DNA from: Marinobacter sp.
GTDB lineage: Bacteria; Pseudomonadota; Gammaproteobacteria; Pseudomonadales; Oleiphilaceae
Direction: 5' to 3'
Assembly (NCBI GenBank): GCA_030149475.1
Contig: JASBRL010000063.1
Coordinates: 1-37,292, forward strand
Length of the DNA stretch: 37,292 bases
Of the stretch, positions 9,045 through 18,454 are shown in pieces. The position numbers were made by a program, and so were the translations under genes. The stretch's first letter is position 1; every line of letters starts with the position of its first letter. The notes under the pieces were generated by a model. It was not told where the DNA came from, did no database searches, and saw only the letters and a program-made list of their open reading frames with translations.

Positions 9045-9707
9045 TCAGGCCACGGTGGTTTCCACGAACAGGACGTCGTCGAGTTCCAGCGATAATCGCT
9101 GCCCCGATTGCAGTGGCCCCACGCCCGCGGGGGTGCCGGTGAGTACGACGTCGCCGGGCAGTAACGTGAATTGATGACTGATATGCGCGATCAGCGGCAG
9201 CATCGGGTTGAGCATATCGTTGGTGTCCCCCGTCTGCTGACGTTGACGATTGATATCGAGGGAGAAGTTGATACCCCCGACGTCACATCGATCAGCTGCC
9301 ACAAAGGGTGAGAGCGGGCAGGCGCCGTCGAAGCCCTTGGCCCGTTCCCAGGGTTGCCCTTTGGCTTTCAGGTCACTCTGCAGATCCCGCAATGTCAGAT
9401 CCAGTGCCAGACCAAAGCCGAGGATGGCGCGCTGAACGTCTGATTCGGAGGCCCGGGTCAGAGGGCAGCCAATCAGCACCGCCAGTTCGGTTTCAAAATG
9501 AACCGCGCCCCGGTCCCGGGGGACCTCGATGGTGCGCGTCATATGGACCGCGGACGTGGCGGGTTTGATGAACAGCAGCGGGGAATCCGGAATCGGGTTG
9601 TTCAGTTCCCTGGCATGCTCGGCGTAATTACGACCGACGCAGACAATCTTGCCCAGGCCCAGTTGCACCGGTGAGCCGTCTTTCCAGATGTGCTGGTACT
9701 GCGTCAT
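9045..9707 (-). CDS. Fumarylacetoacetate hydrolase family protein (YcgM/FAHD1-like)
   Basis: A 220-residue protein consisting only of the FAH catalytic fold, the same size as E. coli YcgM and human FAHD1. Predicted metal ligands are Glu72 and Glu74 in FETEL and Asp103 in ALDLTLRD; the family's GTPAGVGPL loop is near the C-terminus. Characterised relatives cleave acylpyruvates, decarboxylate oxaloacetate or tautomerise it; the activity here cannot be told from sequence. It follows apt by 29 bases and probably belongs to the same transcript, although a metabolic link to purine salvage is not obvious. A metabolite-repair role would fit a housekeeping operon, but that is inference. Confidence 0.88.
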   Translation of the reverse strand: MTQYQHIWKDGSPVQLGLGKIVCVGRNYAEHARELNNPIPDSPLLFIKPATSAVHMTRTIEVPRDRGAVHFETELAVLIGCPLTRASESDVQRAILGFGLALDLTLRDLQSDLKAKGQPWERAKGFDGACPLSPFVAADRCDVGGINFSLDINRQRQQTGDTNDMLNPMLPLIAHISHQFTLLPGDVVLTGTPAGVGPLQSGQRLSLELDDVLFVETTVA

Positions 9708-9736
9708 GCCATTATTCCTCAGTGTCGGTGAAACCG

Positions 9737-10279
9737 TCAGTCGCCCTCGAAGGCACAGACGGTGTAAACCGGAAGATGTTCCTGCTTCAGCTTGTCAGAG
9801 CCGCCCAGATCCGGGAGGTCAATCATCGCGGCCACTTCAATGATATCAGCTCCGATCCGGCGGATCAGTCGCGCCGCCGCCAGCATGGTGCCTCCGGTGG
9901 CGATCAGGTCATCGACCAGTACCACCTTGTCACCGGGCTTGAATGCATCTTTATGCAGCTCCACCGAAGCCGTGCCGTATTCGAGCTCGTAATCCTCGAC
10001 CAGCGTATCAAAAGGCAGCTTGCCTTTCTTCCGGATCAGCACCAGGCCGGCGTTAAGCTCATAGGCCAACGCCGAGCCGATAATAAAGCCCCGGGCGTCG
10101 ACTGCGGCAACGGCGTCGACCCGGGTGCCGTGATATCGATGCACGAAGGCATCGATCAGCTTGCGGAATGCCGTACGATCCTGCAACACCGTGGTGATGT
10201 CGCGGAAGTTGACACCAGGTCTGGGCCAGTCCGGCACGGTGCGAATAGCCTGTTTGATGCTCTCGGAAAAATAATCCAT
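9737..10279 (-). CDS. apt: Adenine phosphoribosyltransferase
   Basis: A cytoplasmic salvage enzyme that makes AMP and pyrophosphate from adenine and PRPP. The 180-residue product has the usual Apt size, the N-terminal [14 protein letters not shown] segment that contributes to the adenine site, and the PRPP-binding motif [10 protein letters not shown] at 122-131. It lies 25 bases downstream of the NCS2 permease gene, so uptake and conversion of the purine base are probably coexpressed. The start ATG at 10279 gives the standard N-terminus. Confidence 0.96.
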   Translation of the reverse strand: MDYFSESIKQAIRTVPDWPRPGVNFRDITTVLQDRTAFRKLIDAFVHRYHGTRVDAVAAVDARGFIIGSALAYELNAGLVLIRKKGKLPFDTLVEDYELEYGTASVELHKDAFKPGDKVVLVDDLIATGGTMLAAARLIRRIGADIIEVAAMIDLPDLGGSDKLKQEHLPVYTVCAFEGD

Positions 10280-10304
10280 AACGGGTCCGGTTAGTCGGAG
10301 CGGC

Positions 10305-11603
10305 TCAGGCTGCGTCCAGGAACAGAAATTTCAGGATAAACACAAGGGCGATCACCAGTACGCTCGCATTGAGGTGTGACCAGCGGCCACTGACAATCTT
10401 CAGCAGGGCATAGGTGATAAAGCCCAGCGCAATACCGTTGGCGATGGAGAAAGTCAGCGGCATCATCAGGGCCGTGACCACTGCCGGTGCCGCGTCGGTG
10501 ATGTCATCCCAGTCGATCAGCTTCAGGCCGCTGGCCATCAGCACCGCCACATACAGCAGTGCCGGTGCCGTGGCATAGGCGGGAATCATACTGGCGATGG
10601 GCGACAGGACCAGGCAGGCCAGGAACAGGACGGCCACAACCACCGCCGTCAGTCCGGTGCGACCGCCTGCCGAAATACCAGCCGTGGATTCGATGTAGCT
10701 GGTGGTAGTGGAGGTGCCCAGTGCGGCTCCGGACATGGTCGCAATGGAATCTGACATCAGCGCCCGGCCAAGACGGGGAAGTTTGCCGTTCTGGTCAAGC
10801 AGTCCGCCACGCTGGGCGGCACCGATCAGGGTACCGGATGTGTCGAAGAGATCGACGAACAGAAAAGCAAAGATGATGCTGAGCAGCCCGATGTTCAGGG
10901 CGCCGCCGATATCCAGCTGCAACAGGGTCGGCATCAGGCTCGGCGGCGCCGAGACGAAACCTTTGTACTCCACCATGCCGGCAAGGAAAGCGACCAGGGT
11001 AATGGCGATGATGCCAATCATGACGGCGCCGGTAACGCCCCGGTAGGACAGCCCGCAGATCAGCAGAAAACCGCCGAAGAACAGCAGGCTCTGGGCTGAG
11101 ACAATATCGCCCAGGCCCACCAGCGTGGCGGGATTGTCGACCACAATCCCCGCATTTTTCAGGGCAATCAGGGCGAGAAAGAACCCGATGCCGGCGGAAA
11201 TACCAAAACGAAGCGAGTGGGGAATACTGTTAATGATCCATTCGCGAATGCGAAAGATGCTGAGCAGGAAAAACAGGAAGCCGGACATGAACACCGCTCC
11301 CAGGGCAACCTGCCAGCTGTAGCCCATACTGCCGACCACGGTGAAGGCAAAAAAAGCATTCAGCCCCATGCCCGGTGCCAGGGCAATCGGATAGTTGGCC
11401 CATACCCCCATGATCAGCGTTCCGATTGTCGCGGCCAGACAGGTCGCAACGAACACGGCGCCGAAATCCATGCCGGTGGCGGACAGGATGCCGGGGTTGA
11501 CCACAATGATGTAGGCCATGGTGAGGAAGGTAGTCAGTCCGGCTACAACTTCCCTGCGCACGGTGGTGCCGTGAGCTTCCAGTTTGAACAGTCTTTCAAG
11601 CAT
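10305..11603 (-). CDS. NCS2-family purine base permease (AzgA/GhxP-like)
   Basis: An inner-membrane proton symporter of 432 residues with 12 to 14 predicted helices. The N-terminal [18 protein letters not shown] and the [19 protein letters not shown] segments are typical of the AzgA-like branch, which imports adenine, guanine or hypoxanthine. The [13 protein letters not shown] helix in the middle is also characteristic. With apt directly downstream, adenine is the most likely substrate, but hypoxanthine/guanine cannot be excluded. It is the first gene of the permease-apt-FAH operon. I could not identify a purine riboswitch or a clear PurR-type operator upstream. Confidence 0.93.
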   Translation of the reverse strand: MLERLFKLEAHGTTVRREVVAGLTTFLTMAYIIVVNPGILSATGMDFGAVFVATCLAATIGTLIMGVWANYPIALAPGMGLNAFFAFTVVGSMGYSWQVALGAVFMSGFLFFLLSIFRIREWIINSIPHSLRFGISAGIGFFLALIALKNAGIVVDNPATLVGLGDIVSAQSLLFFGGFLLICGLSYRGVTGAVMIGIIAITLVAFLAGMVEYKGFVSAPPSLMPTLLQLDIGGALNIGLLSIIFAFLFVDLFDTSGTLIGAAQRGGLLDQNGKLPRLGRALMSDSIATMSGAALGTSTTTSYIESTAGISAGGRTGLTAVVVAVLFLACLVLSPIASMIPAYATAPALLYVAVLMASGLKLIDWDDITDAAPAVVTALMMPLTFSIANGIALGFITYALLKIVSGRWSHLNASVLVIALVFILKFLFLDAA

Positions 11604-11929
11604 GACGGTGCGCGCCTCGCAGGATGATCACAGGCCTCGGGACAGCGGGAGGCCGTTGGTCCGGGGCATTGAGTCTTCCACCGCTGGCTGGTCCCGGGGA
11701 GTTGTCCCGAAAAGCGTCATGTTACCGGCTGGACGGGTTCAGGCCAAGTCGTGAAGGGTGTTTCAAAAGCTCACCGAACAGCGTGTGCGATTTCCGTTCC
11801 GTATGCGGTTGTCCATTTTGCGGAGGGCGTTGAGACGAGTGACCGTTGGTGCCGGTCAGTCAATCCGTTTGCCCCGGGACAGCGTATGACCCGCAATTGA
11901 GCAGCCCATCGAATGTCAGGAGTCGTCGT
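11604..11929. other. Divergent intergenic region, no gene recognised
   Basis: 326 bases between the divergent permease and BLUF genes. Short open frames occur, but none has a convincing ribosome site or family motif. The promoters for both directions should be here, yet no strong -10/-35 pair stands out. The only clear signal is AGGAG at 11918-11922, seven bases before the BLUF start. Confidence 0.5.
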
Positions 11930-12514
11930 ATGTCCCTAGTCCGTCTGGCGTATGCCAGTGAAGCCACGTTTAATGCCCAGCCCCTCGAGCGGGGCATCGA
12001 ACCGAACGTAGCGCGCATTTTGCTGGCGTCCCGGCGCAACAACCCCAGGCATGGACTGGTCGGTGGCCTGTATTATGGCAACGATTGTTTCTTCCAGTAT
12101 CTCGAGGGTGACGAGACAGAAGTCCGTGCAGTTTATGAAAAAATTCAGCAGGATCCGCGGCACCGTAATATCAAGACCCTGATCGAGGAGCCGATTAACA
12201 GGCGGACCTTCACTAACTGGTCGATGAAATACGTGCCGGTGGCCAACGATGTGACCCGTTTCCTGCGGGAGAACAGACTGAAACGGTTTGATCCATTCTC
12301 CTTTGACCGGGCGCTGTGCGAACAGATGATCGAACTCGTCAGGGCGTCCAGTCACGACGATAAACTGGTCAATCACAGCGATCGGGGCCCAGCTGAGCGC
12401 GGGGCGGACACCGGGCCGACCGAGGTGGTATCCCCTGGCATCCGCAACGGTCTGGTGCTTGCCGCTGTGGTGTTGATTGCGGCCGTGATCATCGGTGGTG
12501 TACTGGTCTTTTGA
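11930..12514 (+). CDS. BLUF blue-light sensor with C-terminal membrane anchor
   Basis: A 194-residue flavin photoreceptor. Residues 1-100 form a BLUF domain: Tyr8 in RLAYAS, the Asn pair 37-38 before HGLVGGLYY, Gln56 in FFQYLEG, the DPRHRN turn, and Trp97/Met99 in NWSMKY. The Tyr/Gln/Asn set that rearranges around FAD on blue light is therefore intact. A short linker (about 100-168), rich in polar residues, leads to one hydrophobic helix at about 170-194 (LVLAAVVLIAAVIIGGVLVF), which ends the protein. No output enzyme is fused. BLUF-only proteins usually act by binding a partner; here that would occur at the inner membrane with the sensor in the cytoplasm. The longer upstream frame was rejected because AGGAG precedes this ATG. 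No terminator is seen. Confidence 0.93.
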   Translation: MSLVRLAYASEATFNAQPLERGIEPNVARILLASRRNNPRHGLVGGLYYGNDCFFQYLEGDETEVRAVYEKIQQDPRHRNIKTLIEEPINRRTFTNWSMKYVPVANDVTRFLRENRLKRFDPFSFDRALCEQMIELVRASSHDDKLVNHSDRGPAERGADTGPTEVVSPGIRNGLVLAAVVLIAAVIIGGVLVF

Positions 12515-12687
12515 TGCTGTTTCCGCCAGGATTCCATGCCCGGTATTTGAGCCTCTGTGCATGGGGGCACTCGCTCCCCGCCAGATTGTTTCATAAAGCA
12601 TGTTTATTTGATTCATTGGTCGACTGGGTTTAGGTTGAGCAGTTATCCGCGCCGTCCGGCGCAATCAGACAACCTTCGGAGAGAACC

Positions 12688-13668
12688 ATGAGAGCGATTC
12701 TGTGCAAGGAATACGGACCGGCTGACACCCTGACCATCGAGGACATTGAGAGCCCGAACGCAAGCGGCAGCGGCGTCAAGGTGAGGGTCCGGGCTGCTGG
12801 TCTGAACTTTCCGGATACGCTGATCATTGAAGGCAAGTATCAGATCAAACCCAAAATGCCGTTTTCGCCCGGCGGCGAGATGGCCGGCGAAGTGATCGCC
12901 GTCGGTGACAAGGTGTCTCGCTTCAAGGTCGGCGACCGGGTTATGGGTCTGACCGGCTTCGGGTCCTTTGCTGAGGAAGTGGTGGTGGCCGAGGACAACC
13001 TGGTGCCGGTGCCGGCATCCATGTCGGACGAAGAGGCCGCTGCCTTTACCATGGTCTATGGCACCTCATACCACGCGCTCAAGCAACGCGCCAATATCCA
13101 ACCGGGTGAGACCCTGCTTGTGCTCGGCGCCAGCGGTGGTGTTGGTCTGGCGGCTGTTGAGCTCGGCAAGGCCATGGGCGCGCATGTGATTGCTGCGGCC
13201 AGCACCGCCGAAAAACTGGCCGTCGCCAAAGACGCCGGTGCCGACGAATTGCTCAACTACAGCGAAGAACCCCTCAAGGACGCGCTCAAGAAGCTGACCA
13301 ACAACAAGGGCGTTGACGTGGTTTATGACCCCGTGGGTGGTGAGTACACCGAACAGGCCCTGCGGGCCATGGCCTGGAATGGCCGCCTGCTGATTGTCGG
13401 TTTTGCGGCTGGGGATATTCCCAAACTTCCGGCCAACCTCCCTTTGCTGAAAGGCTGTTCGGTCGTCGGTGTGTTCTGGGGGACCTTTACCCGCCAGGAA
13501 CCGCAGAACAGCATGCAGAACATGATGGATCTGTTCAAACTGCACAAGGAAGGCAGAATCAAGCCGCGCATCAGCGAAGTGTTTGCTTTTGAGGACTATG
13601 TTGCGGCCCTGAACGCGCTGACCGGTCGTACCGCAACGGGCAAGGTCGTGCTCAAAGTAGCCGACTGA
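12688..13668 (+). CDS. Zinc-free MDR family NADPH:quinone oxidoreductase-like protein
   Basis: A 326-residue medium-chain reductase. The GroES-like N-terminal part (AGLNFPDTL, GGEMAGEV) lacks the zinc-binding cysteines of alcohol dehydrogenases. The NADPH Rossmann motif ASGGVGLAAVELGKAMGA is near residues 149-166. Relatives reduce quinones, enones or enoyl-thioesters, so NADPH:quinone oxidoreductase is a family name and not a proven activity. GGAGAG lies seven bases before the start. It is convergent with atuH, separated by 47 bases without a clear terminator. Its place beside the terpene cluster might mean reduction of an unsaturated aldehyde or acyl intermediate, but nothing in the sequence proves this. 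Confidence 0.88.
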   Translation: MRAILCKEYGPADTLTIEDIESPNASGSGVKVRVRAAGLNFPDTLIIEGKYQIKPKMPFSPGGEMAGEVIAVGDKVSRFKVGDRVMGLTGFGSFAEEVVVAEDNLVPVPASMSDEEAAAFTMVYGTSYHALKQRANIQPGETLLVLGASGGVGLAAVELGKAMGAHVIAAASTAEKLAVAKDAGADELLNYSEEPLKDALKKLTNNKGVDVVYDPVGGEYTEQALRAMAWNGRLLIVGFAAGDIPKLPANLPLLKGCSVVGVFWGTFTRQEPQNSMQNMMDLFKLHKEGRIKPRISEVFAFEDYVAALNALTGRTATGKVVLKVAD

Positions 13669-13715
13669 GTCGAACCGCGCTCGCCGATGAAGCAAACGCT
13701 CTTTTCCCCGGTTGA

Positions 13716-15545
13716 TCAGAACGGAATCCCGCCGTTTTCGATGCGGTCATTCAGAGCCTGATCGATCCGGGTATAGCCGCGGGTTCGGGGAAGCCAGGCG
13801 TAAACCGCATCGTTACCCGGCCCGGGGCGGAACCCCGCCTTTTGCAGATCCGTCTTCCTGTACTTGAACGTGCCGGTTTTTTCGATGCGGTCCGTCACCC
13901 GGATAAACACCGGTATCGCGTAGGACGGCAGGTTACCCTCCAGATAGCGGAACAATTCGTCAGGATCGATACCGTTCGACACCGGATGGGGTACCAGGGT
14001 GACCATTCCCGCCTTACCGCTGGCCGCCGGCACATCGACGCCGTAACAGATGGCCTCTTCAACCAGCCCGGATTCGTCCAGGATATTTTCCACTTCATGG
14101 GTGGAGACGTTTTCTCCTTTCCAGCGGAAGGTGTCGCCCATACGGTCCACAAACTGCAGATGTCCACAGCCAATTTCCCGCAGCACATCCCCGGTGTTGA
14201 ACCACTGGTCGCCCTTCTTGAAGGCATGACGGATGATGGACTGTTCGGTTGCTTCCCTCTGGGTATACCCCTCAAACGACCATTTCGCGGTAATTTCGCC
14301 GATCAGTAACCCGGGGTCGCCCTTGCCCACGGCCTTCAGGCGGCCTTTGCGGTCACGGACCGGATCACGGGTGCCGTCGTAAAACTGAACGAGTTTATAG
14401 GGTGCGGTTGAAAAACCGACCGTGTTATCAAGGTTGAGGAAATTGCTGAAGCCGATGTTGCCCTCGCTGGACGCATAAAGCTCGGCGACGGTATTGATGC
14501 CGAAACGTTGTTTGAAGGGCGTCCAGATTGAAGGCCGCAACCCGTTACCGATCATTTTGCTGAGGGAATGATCCCGGTCCCGGTCACTGGGGGGCTGGTT
14601 CAGCAGATAACGGCAGAGTTCGCCGACATAGCCAAACGTGGTGGCCTGGAAACGGCGCACGTCATCCCAGAATTCACTCGCTGAAAACCGGCGCCGGATC
14701 GCAATGGCGGAGCCACCTGCCAGCACCGAGCCCCAGCACACCAGAAGTGCCGTACCATGGTAGAAGGGCAGAGTGCAGTAAAGAACGTCGGTTGGCTCCA
14801 TGTTCAGCGACATGAGCCCAAAGCCACCATAGGCTTTGATGAATTTCCGGTGAGATCCGGGTGCGGCTTTGGGCAGGCCGGTAGTGCCGGAGGTGAACAG
14901 GTACACGGCGGTATCACCCAGCTTGGGAGCGTCTCCGAGTACCGGATTGTCGCCCGGGTAGGCGCTGACCCGCTCCGCCAGATTTACATAGCCCTCCGGC
15001 GTCTCGCCGAAGCTGCTCAGGGTGTTCTCGTCGGCCAGATAGAGACAGTGGTCCGGGGCGTCGGCGGGCAGGCTCCGCCGAATGCCGTCAAAAGGAACGA
15101 GGCATTCCTCACCGACCACCATCATCCGCGGACGGATCAGGTTGATGCTGTGGGTGAGTGCGTCACCTTTCTGGGCCGTGTTCATCAGAGCGCAGGCCAC
15201 TCCGACTTTGGCGGCCCCGGCGACGATCGCCAGTAGTTCCGGTCGGTTTTCCAGCATCACCGCGATGGCATCGCCTTTGACAAGCCCCTGATCCTGCAGA
15301 TAGTGGGCGATCCGGTTGGCCCAGTGATTGAACTCGCGATAGGTCAGTAAGCGATCTTCGTAGAGGACGGCGGTACGATCACCGTATTTATCGGCATTCC
15401 GCTCGATCAGTGTGCCCAGGGTCAGATTTTTCCGGTCACCCTTGACGGAATAGTAATAGAGGCCCCTGGCAATGGCCGGAAAACGCCGTATGACGCCCGG
15501 CAGGCTACGCACAATATCGCGCGCCGAAATCGTGTCCTGAGTCAT
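13716..15545 (-). CDS. atuH: FATP-type acyl-CoA synthetase, AtuH-like
   Basis: A 609-residue adenylate-forming ligase that should activate a branched or long-chain acid to its CoA thioester. The AMP-binding P-loop TSGTTGLPK is at 218-226, followed by the YASSEG motif and the hinge region TGDVLRE ... FVDRMGDTFRWKGENVS. The N-terminal hydrophobic patch and domain pattern match the FATP/very-long-chain branch (AtuH of P. aeruginosa). It is the last gene of the atu strand, 84 bases after atuF. Citronellate or geranate is a plausible substrate because the pathway needs one activation step. I chose the ATG at 15545; a longer frame starting at 15629 lacks family similarity. Confidence 0.85.
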   Translation of the reverse strand: MTQDTISARDIVRSLPGVIRRFPAIARGLYYYSVKGDRKNLTLGTLIERNADKYGDRTAVLYEDRLLTYREFNHWANRIAHYLQDQGLVKGDAIAVMLENRPELLAIVAGAAKVGVACALMNTAQKGDALTHSINLIRPRMMVVGEECLVPFDGIRRSLPADAPDHCLYLADENTLSSFGETPEGYVNLAERVSAYPGDNPVLGDAPKLGDTAVYLFTSGTTGLPKAAPGSHRKFIKAYGGFGLMSLNMEPTDVLYCTLPFYHGTALLVCWGSVLAGGSAIAIRRRFSASEFWDDVRRFQATTFGYVGELCRYLLNQPPSDRDRDHSLSKMIGNGLRPSIWTPFKQRFGINTVAELYASSEGNIGFSNFLNLDNTVGFSTAPYKLVQFYDGTRDPVRDRKGRLKAVGKGDPGLLIGEITAKWSFEGYTQREATEQSIIRHAFKKGDQWFNTGDVLREIGCGHLQFVDRMGDTFRWKGENVSTHEVENILDESGLVEEAICYGVDVPAASGKAGMVTLVPHPVSNGIDPDELFRYLEGNLPSYAIPVFIRVTDRIEKTGTFKYRKTDLQKAGFRPGPGNDAVYAWLPRTRGYTRIDQALNDRIENGGIPF

Positions 15546-15629
15546 GCTGGTATCCCGTCTGCGTTTCCCCGGCCTGTTCGGGACCGGTTGATTAATCATA
15601 GCGGACCGGGCAGGGCGGTATCGTGACAC

Positions 15630-17585
15630 TCATTCCCCGCCGGAATCACTGACCAGTTCGATCAGCAACTGATGCCGGCTAACCTGGTGCCCCTCGCTGA
15701 CATGGACCGTCTGCACTTGCCCGTCCCGGTCGGCCTTGATCGGATGTTCCATTTTCATCGCTTCCAGCACCACCAGGGTGTCGCCTTGCCGAACGGTGTC
15801 GCCCCGGGCAACCGTAACGGCAATAACGGCCCCGTCCATGGTGGCCTGAAGCTGGCCGGAACCTTGGCCAGCGCTGACCTGTGGTGGCTGGTGGGTTATA
15901 TCGGTAACGCTCACTGAGCGGCCGGACGGCAGCAAATATAGGTGATTGTGCCTGAGGTGATATTGGCAACAGCGACGAACGCCCCTGTCGATAATGTCTA
16001 CACGATCGGGCCGGAGGTCGGTCAGGGTCAGTGTCCGGGTTTCACCATCGCAGGTGACCGACCACGTCTGTCCCGCCTGTCTTACCTGAAGCTCATACTC
16101 AGTGCCATCGGTGGACAATGTCAGGGGAATCGCAGTGGCCGGGTTGTTGCTCCAGCCGGCCTGCCCGGAACCGGGCTGGCAAAACAGGATAGCCGCCCTG
16201 GCGAGGTCGTCGATGCCGACACTGGCCGGACGGAGGGTCGGGTCATCGGCAAACCCGGTTTCGAGAAAGGCCGTGGTGGCCGCACCGGCGCCGAACTGCG
16301 GATGGGCAATCACCCGGCTGAGAAACGCCTGGTTGGTAATCACCCCGGCGATCACCGAATCTTCCAGCGACCGGATCAGGCGCCGGCGGGCGTCATCGCG
16401 GGTTTCACCCCAGGCGATGACCTTGGCCAGCAAGGGGTCGTACCAGGAGCTGACGACATCTCCGCTGGTGACGCCGGCATCCACCCGGATGCCGCTATTC
16501 AGCGCTGGCCGGAAACAGGCGAGAGTGCCTGTTTGCGGCATGAACTCCCGGGCCGGATCTTCCGCGTACAGGCGGACTTCAATCGCGTGCCCGCGGAGGG
16601 TAATGTCCGCCTGCTGCAAAGGCAGCGGCCGCCCCTCGGCGACCAGCAGTTGCCAGGCCACCAGATCCTGGCCGGTAATCAACTCGGTCACCGGATGTTC
16701 GACCTGCAGGCGGGTGTTCATTTCCAGAAAATAGAACTGCCGGTCCGGGTCCACCAGAAACTCCACGGTTCCGGCACCGCGGTAGTTGCAGGCAAGTGCA
16801 GCCCGTACGGCGGCCTCGCCCATGGCCTGGCGTAATTCCGGCGTCATGAACGGCGATGGTGCTTCCTCCACCACCTTCTGATGACGTCGCTGGATCGAGC
16901 AGTCCCGTTCGCCCAGATAGACGGCATTACCGTGACTGTCTGCAAATACCTGGATTTCAATATGACGGGGCTCGAGTACCGCTTTCTCGAGGATCAGTTC
17001 ATCGTCGCCAAAGGCACTGCGGGCCTCGGATCGGGCGCGCTGCAGGTTATCGGCCAACTCACTGGCCTCTCGCACCAGACGCATACCCCGGCCGCCACCG
17101 CCGGCGGAAGCTTTCACCATGATGGGGAAACCGATATCGGCGGCCGCGGCAATGAGGGTCTCGTCATCTGGATGATCGGCTTCAAAGCCCGGCACCACCG
17201 GCACCCCTGCCGCCTGCATGGCGATCTTGGCACGGCGTTTACTCCCCATCAGGTCGATGGCTTCGGTGGGTGGCCCCACAAAGGTCAGCCCGGCCTGCTC
17301 GCAGGCGGCAGCGAAGTCCGCGTTTTCGGACAGAAAGCCATAGCCCGGGTGGACGCAATCCGCGCCGGTGCGTTCTGCCGCCGCCAGGATCGCGTCCTTG
17401 TTCAGATAGGAATCCCGGGCCGGTGCCGGTCCGATCAACACCGATTCGTCGGCCTCCCGGACGTGCAACGCGTTGGCATCCGCCTCGGAGTATACGGCGA
17501 CGGTCCGATAGCCCAGGTCGCGCGCGGTGCGGATAACACGCACGGCAATCTCGCCCCGGTTGGCAATCAACAACTTGGTGAGCAT
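15630..17585 (-). CDS. atuF: Geranyl-CoA carboxylase biotin-containing alpha subunit AtuF
   Basis: The 651-residue subunit of a biotin-dependent acyl-CoA carboxylase carries biotin carboxylase and the carrier domain. The N-terminus has KLLIANRGEIAVRVIRTAR. The ATP-grasp part has KASAGGGGRGMR and MNTRLQVEHPVTE. The biotinyl domain at the C-terminus has Lys611 in EAMKMEH. The order biotin carboxylase, linker domain, biotin carrier is that of methylcrotonyl- and geranyl-CoA carboxylases. It should form an alpha-beta complex with AtuC and carboxylate cis-geranyl-CoA, the step that makes the beta-methyl branch degradable. It starts 32 bases after atuE. In isolation it could equally be LiuD (methylcrotonyl-CoA); the neighbours decide the name. 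Confidence 0.92.
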   Translation of the reverse strand: MLTKLLIANRGEIAVRVIRTARDLGYRTVAVYSEADANALHVREADESVLIGPAPARDSYLNKDAILAAAERTGADCVHPGYGFLSENADFAAACEQAGLTFVGPPTEAIDLMGSKRRAKIAMQAAGVPVVPGFEADHPDDETLIAAAADIGFPIMVKASAGGGGRGMRLVREASELADNLQRARSEARSAFGDDELILEKAVLEPRHIEIQVFADSHGNAVYLGERDCSIQRRHQKVVEEAPSPFMTPELRQAMGEAAVRAALACNYRGAGTVEFLVDPDRQFYFLEMNTRLQVEHPVTELITGQDLVAWQLLVAEGRPLPLQQADITLRGHAIEVRLYAEDPAREFMPQTGTLACFRPALNSGIRVDAGVTSGDVVSSWYDPLLAKVIAWGETRDDARRRLIRSLEDSVIAGVITNQAFLSRVIAHPQFGAGAATTAFLETGFADDPTLRPASVGIDDLARAAILFCQPGSGQAGWSNNPATAIPLTLSTDGTEYELQVRQAGQTWSVTCDGETRTLTLTDLRPDRVDIIDRGVRRCCQYHLRHNHLYLLPSGRSVSVTDITHQPPQVSAGQGSGQLQATMDGAVIAVTVARGDTVRQGDTLVVLEAMKMEHPIKADRDGQVQTVHVSEGHQVSRHQLLIELVSDSGGE

Positions 17586-17617
17586 CTGGAACCTCCGCGT
17601 CCCCTGGGTTTCTTGTC

Positions 17618-18454
17618 TTAATCCTGATCCGGTTCGCCGGTGACCGCCCAGGCCGGCGGGCGCTTGTGCATGAATGCACCGGTGCCCTCGGCCCCTTCCG
17701 GTCCGCGAATGGCTTCGGCAAAGCGCAAGGCCGCCTCATCCAGCAGTGTGTCCATGGGTTGATGTCCGACCTTATGAAGCAGGGCCTTGGTGACGGCGCT
17801 GGCCTGGGGCGCGCACTGGCGGATCTGCTCGATGGCTGCCTCTAGCGCCGCGTCCAGGTCGTCATCGGTGGTGAAGCTTTGATGGACGACACCGAGCCGG
17901 CAGGCTTCCGCAGCGTCGAAACGGTGGCCCAGCAGGGCCAGGCGGCGGGCCTGGGTGAGTCCGATACGCGCCACGACAAACGGGGCGATCTGGGCCGGAA
18001 TGACGCCGAGGGACGTTTCCGGCAGTCCGAAGCGGGCGGTGGGGCCGGCCAGGGCCAGGTCAGACACGCAGGCCAGCCCGAATCCGCCGCCCATCACCGT
18101 ACCTTCCAGCACCGCCACTACGGTTTTTGACGATTCGTTGACCTGCTGAATCATCCGTCCGAATGCCCGGTTCAGACGATAAAACGGATCGGTGTCGGTT
18201 CCGGGCGTCCCCGAAGCCGTGCGCGCGCCGGCCATATCGCGAATGTCGCCGCCGGCACAGAAATGCCCACCTGCGCCGCGCAGGCAGACCACCCGAATGG
18301 CCGGATCCGCCTCAATGACGGAAAATACGCTGGCCAGTTCCTCAACCATGCCCAGGTTCATGGCGTTGCGGCTTTCGGGACGGTTCAGGGTGACCGAAAG
18401 GGTCATGCCGTCAACCGACAGGGTAAGCGTTCCGCAGTGGGGGAGGGTCGTCAT
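17618..18454 (-). CDS. atuE: Isohexenylglutaconyl-CoA hydratase AtuE
   Basis: A 278-residue enoyl-CoA hydratase/isomerase (crotonase) family protein that should add water to the double bond of isohexenyl-glutaconyl-CoA after carboxylation. The oxyanion-hole segment GGHFCAGGDIRDM is at 62-74 and the second conserved loop GTVMGGGFGLA follows. A glutamate in FGLPETSLGV sits in the expected catalytic area. The start codon overlaps the atuD stop (ATGA), showing translational coupling. A longer frame would run back through atuD and is rejected. LiuC (3-methylglutaconyl-CoA hydratase) is the close alternative; gene order favours AtuE. Confidence 0.92.
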   Translation of the reverse strand: MTTLPHCGTLTLSVDGMTLSVTLNRPESRNAMNLGMVEELASVFSVIEADPAIRVVCLRGAGGHFCAGGDIRDMAGARTASGTPGTDTDPFYRLNRAFGRMIQQVNESSKTVVAVLEGTVMGGGFGLACVSDLALAGPTARFGLPETSLGVIPAQIAPFVVARIGLTQARRLALLGHRFDAAEACRLGVVHQSFTTDDDLDAALEAAIEQIRQCAPQASAVTKALLHKVGHQPMDTLLDEAALRFAEAIRGPEGAEGTGAFMHKRPPAWAVTGEPDQD

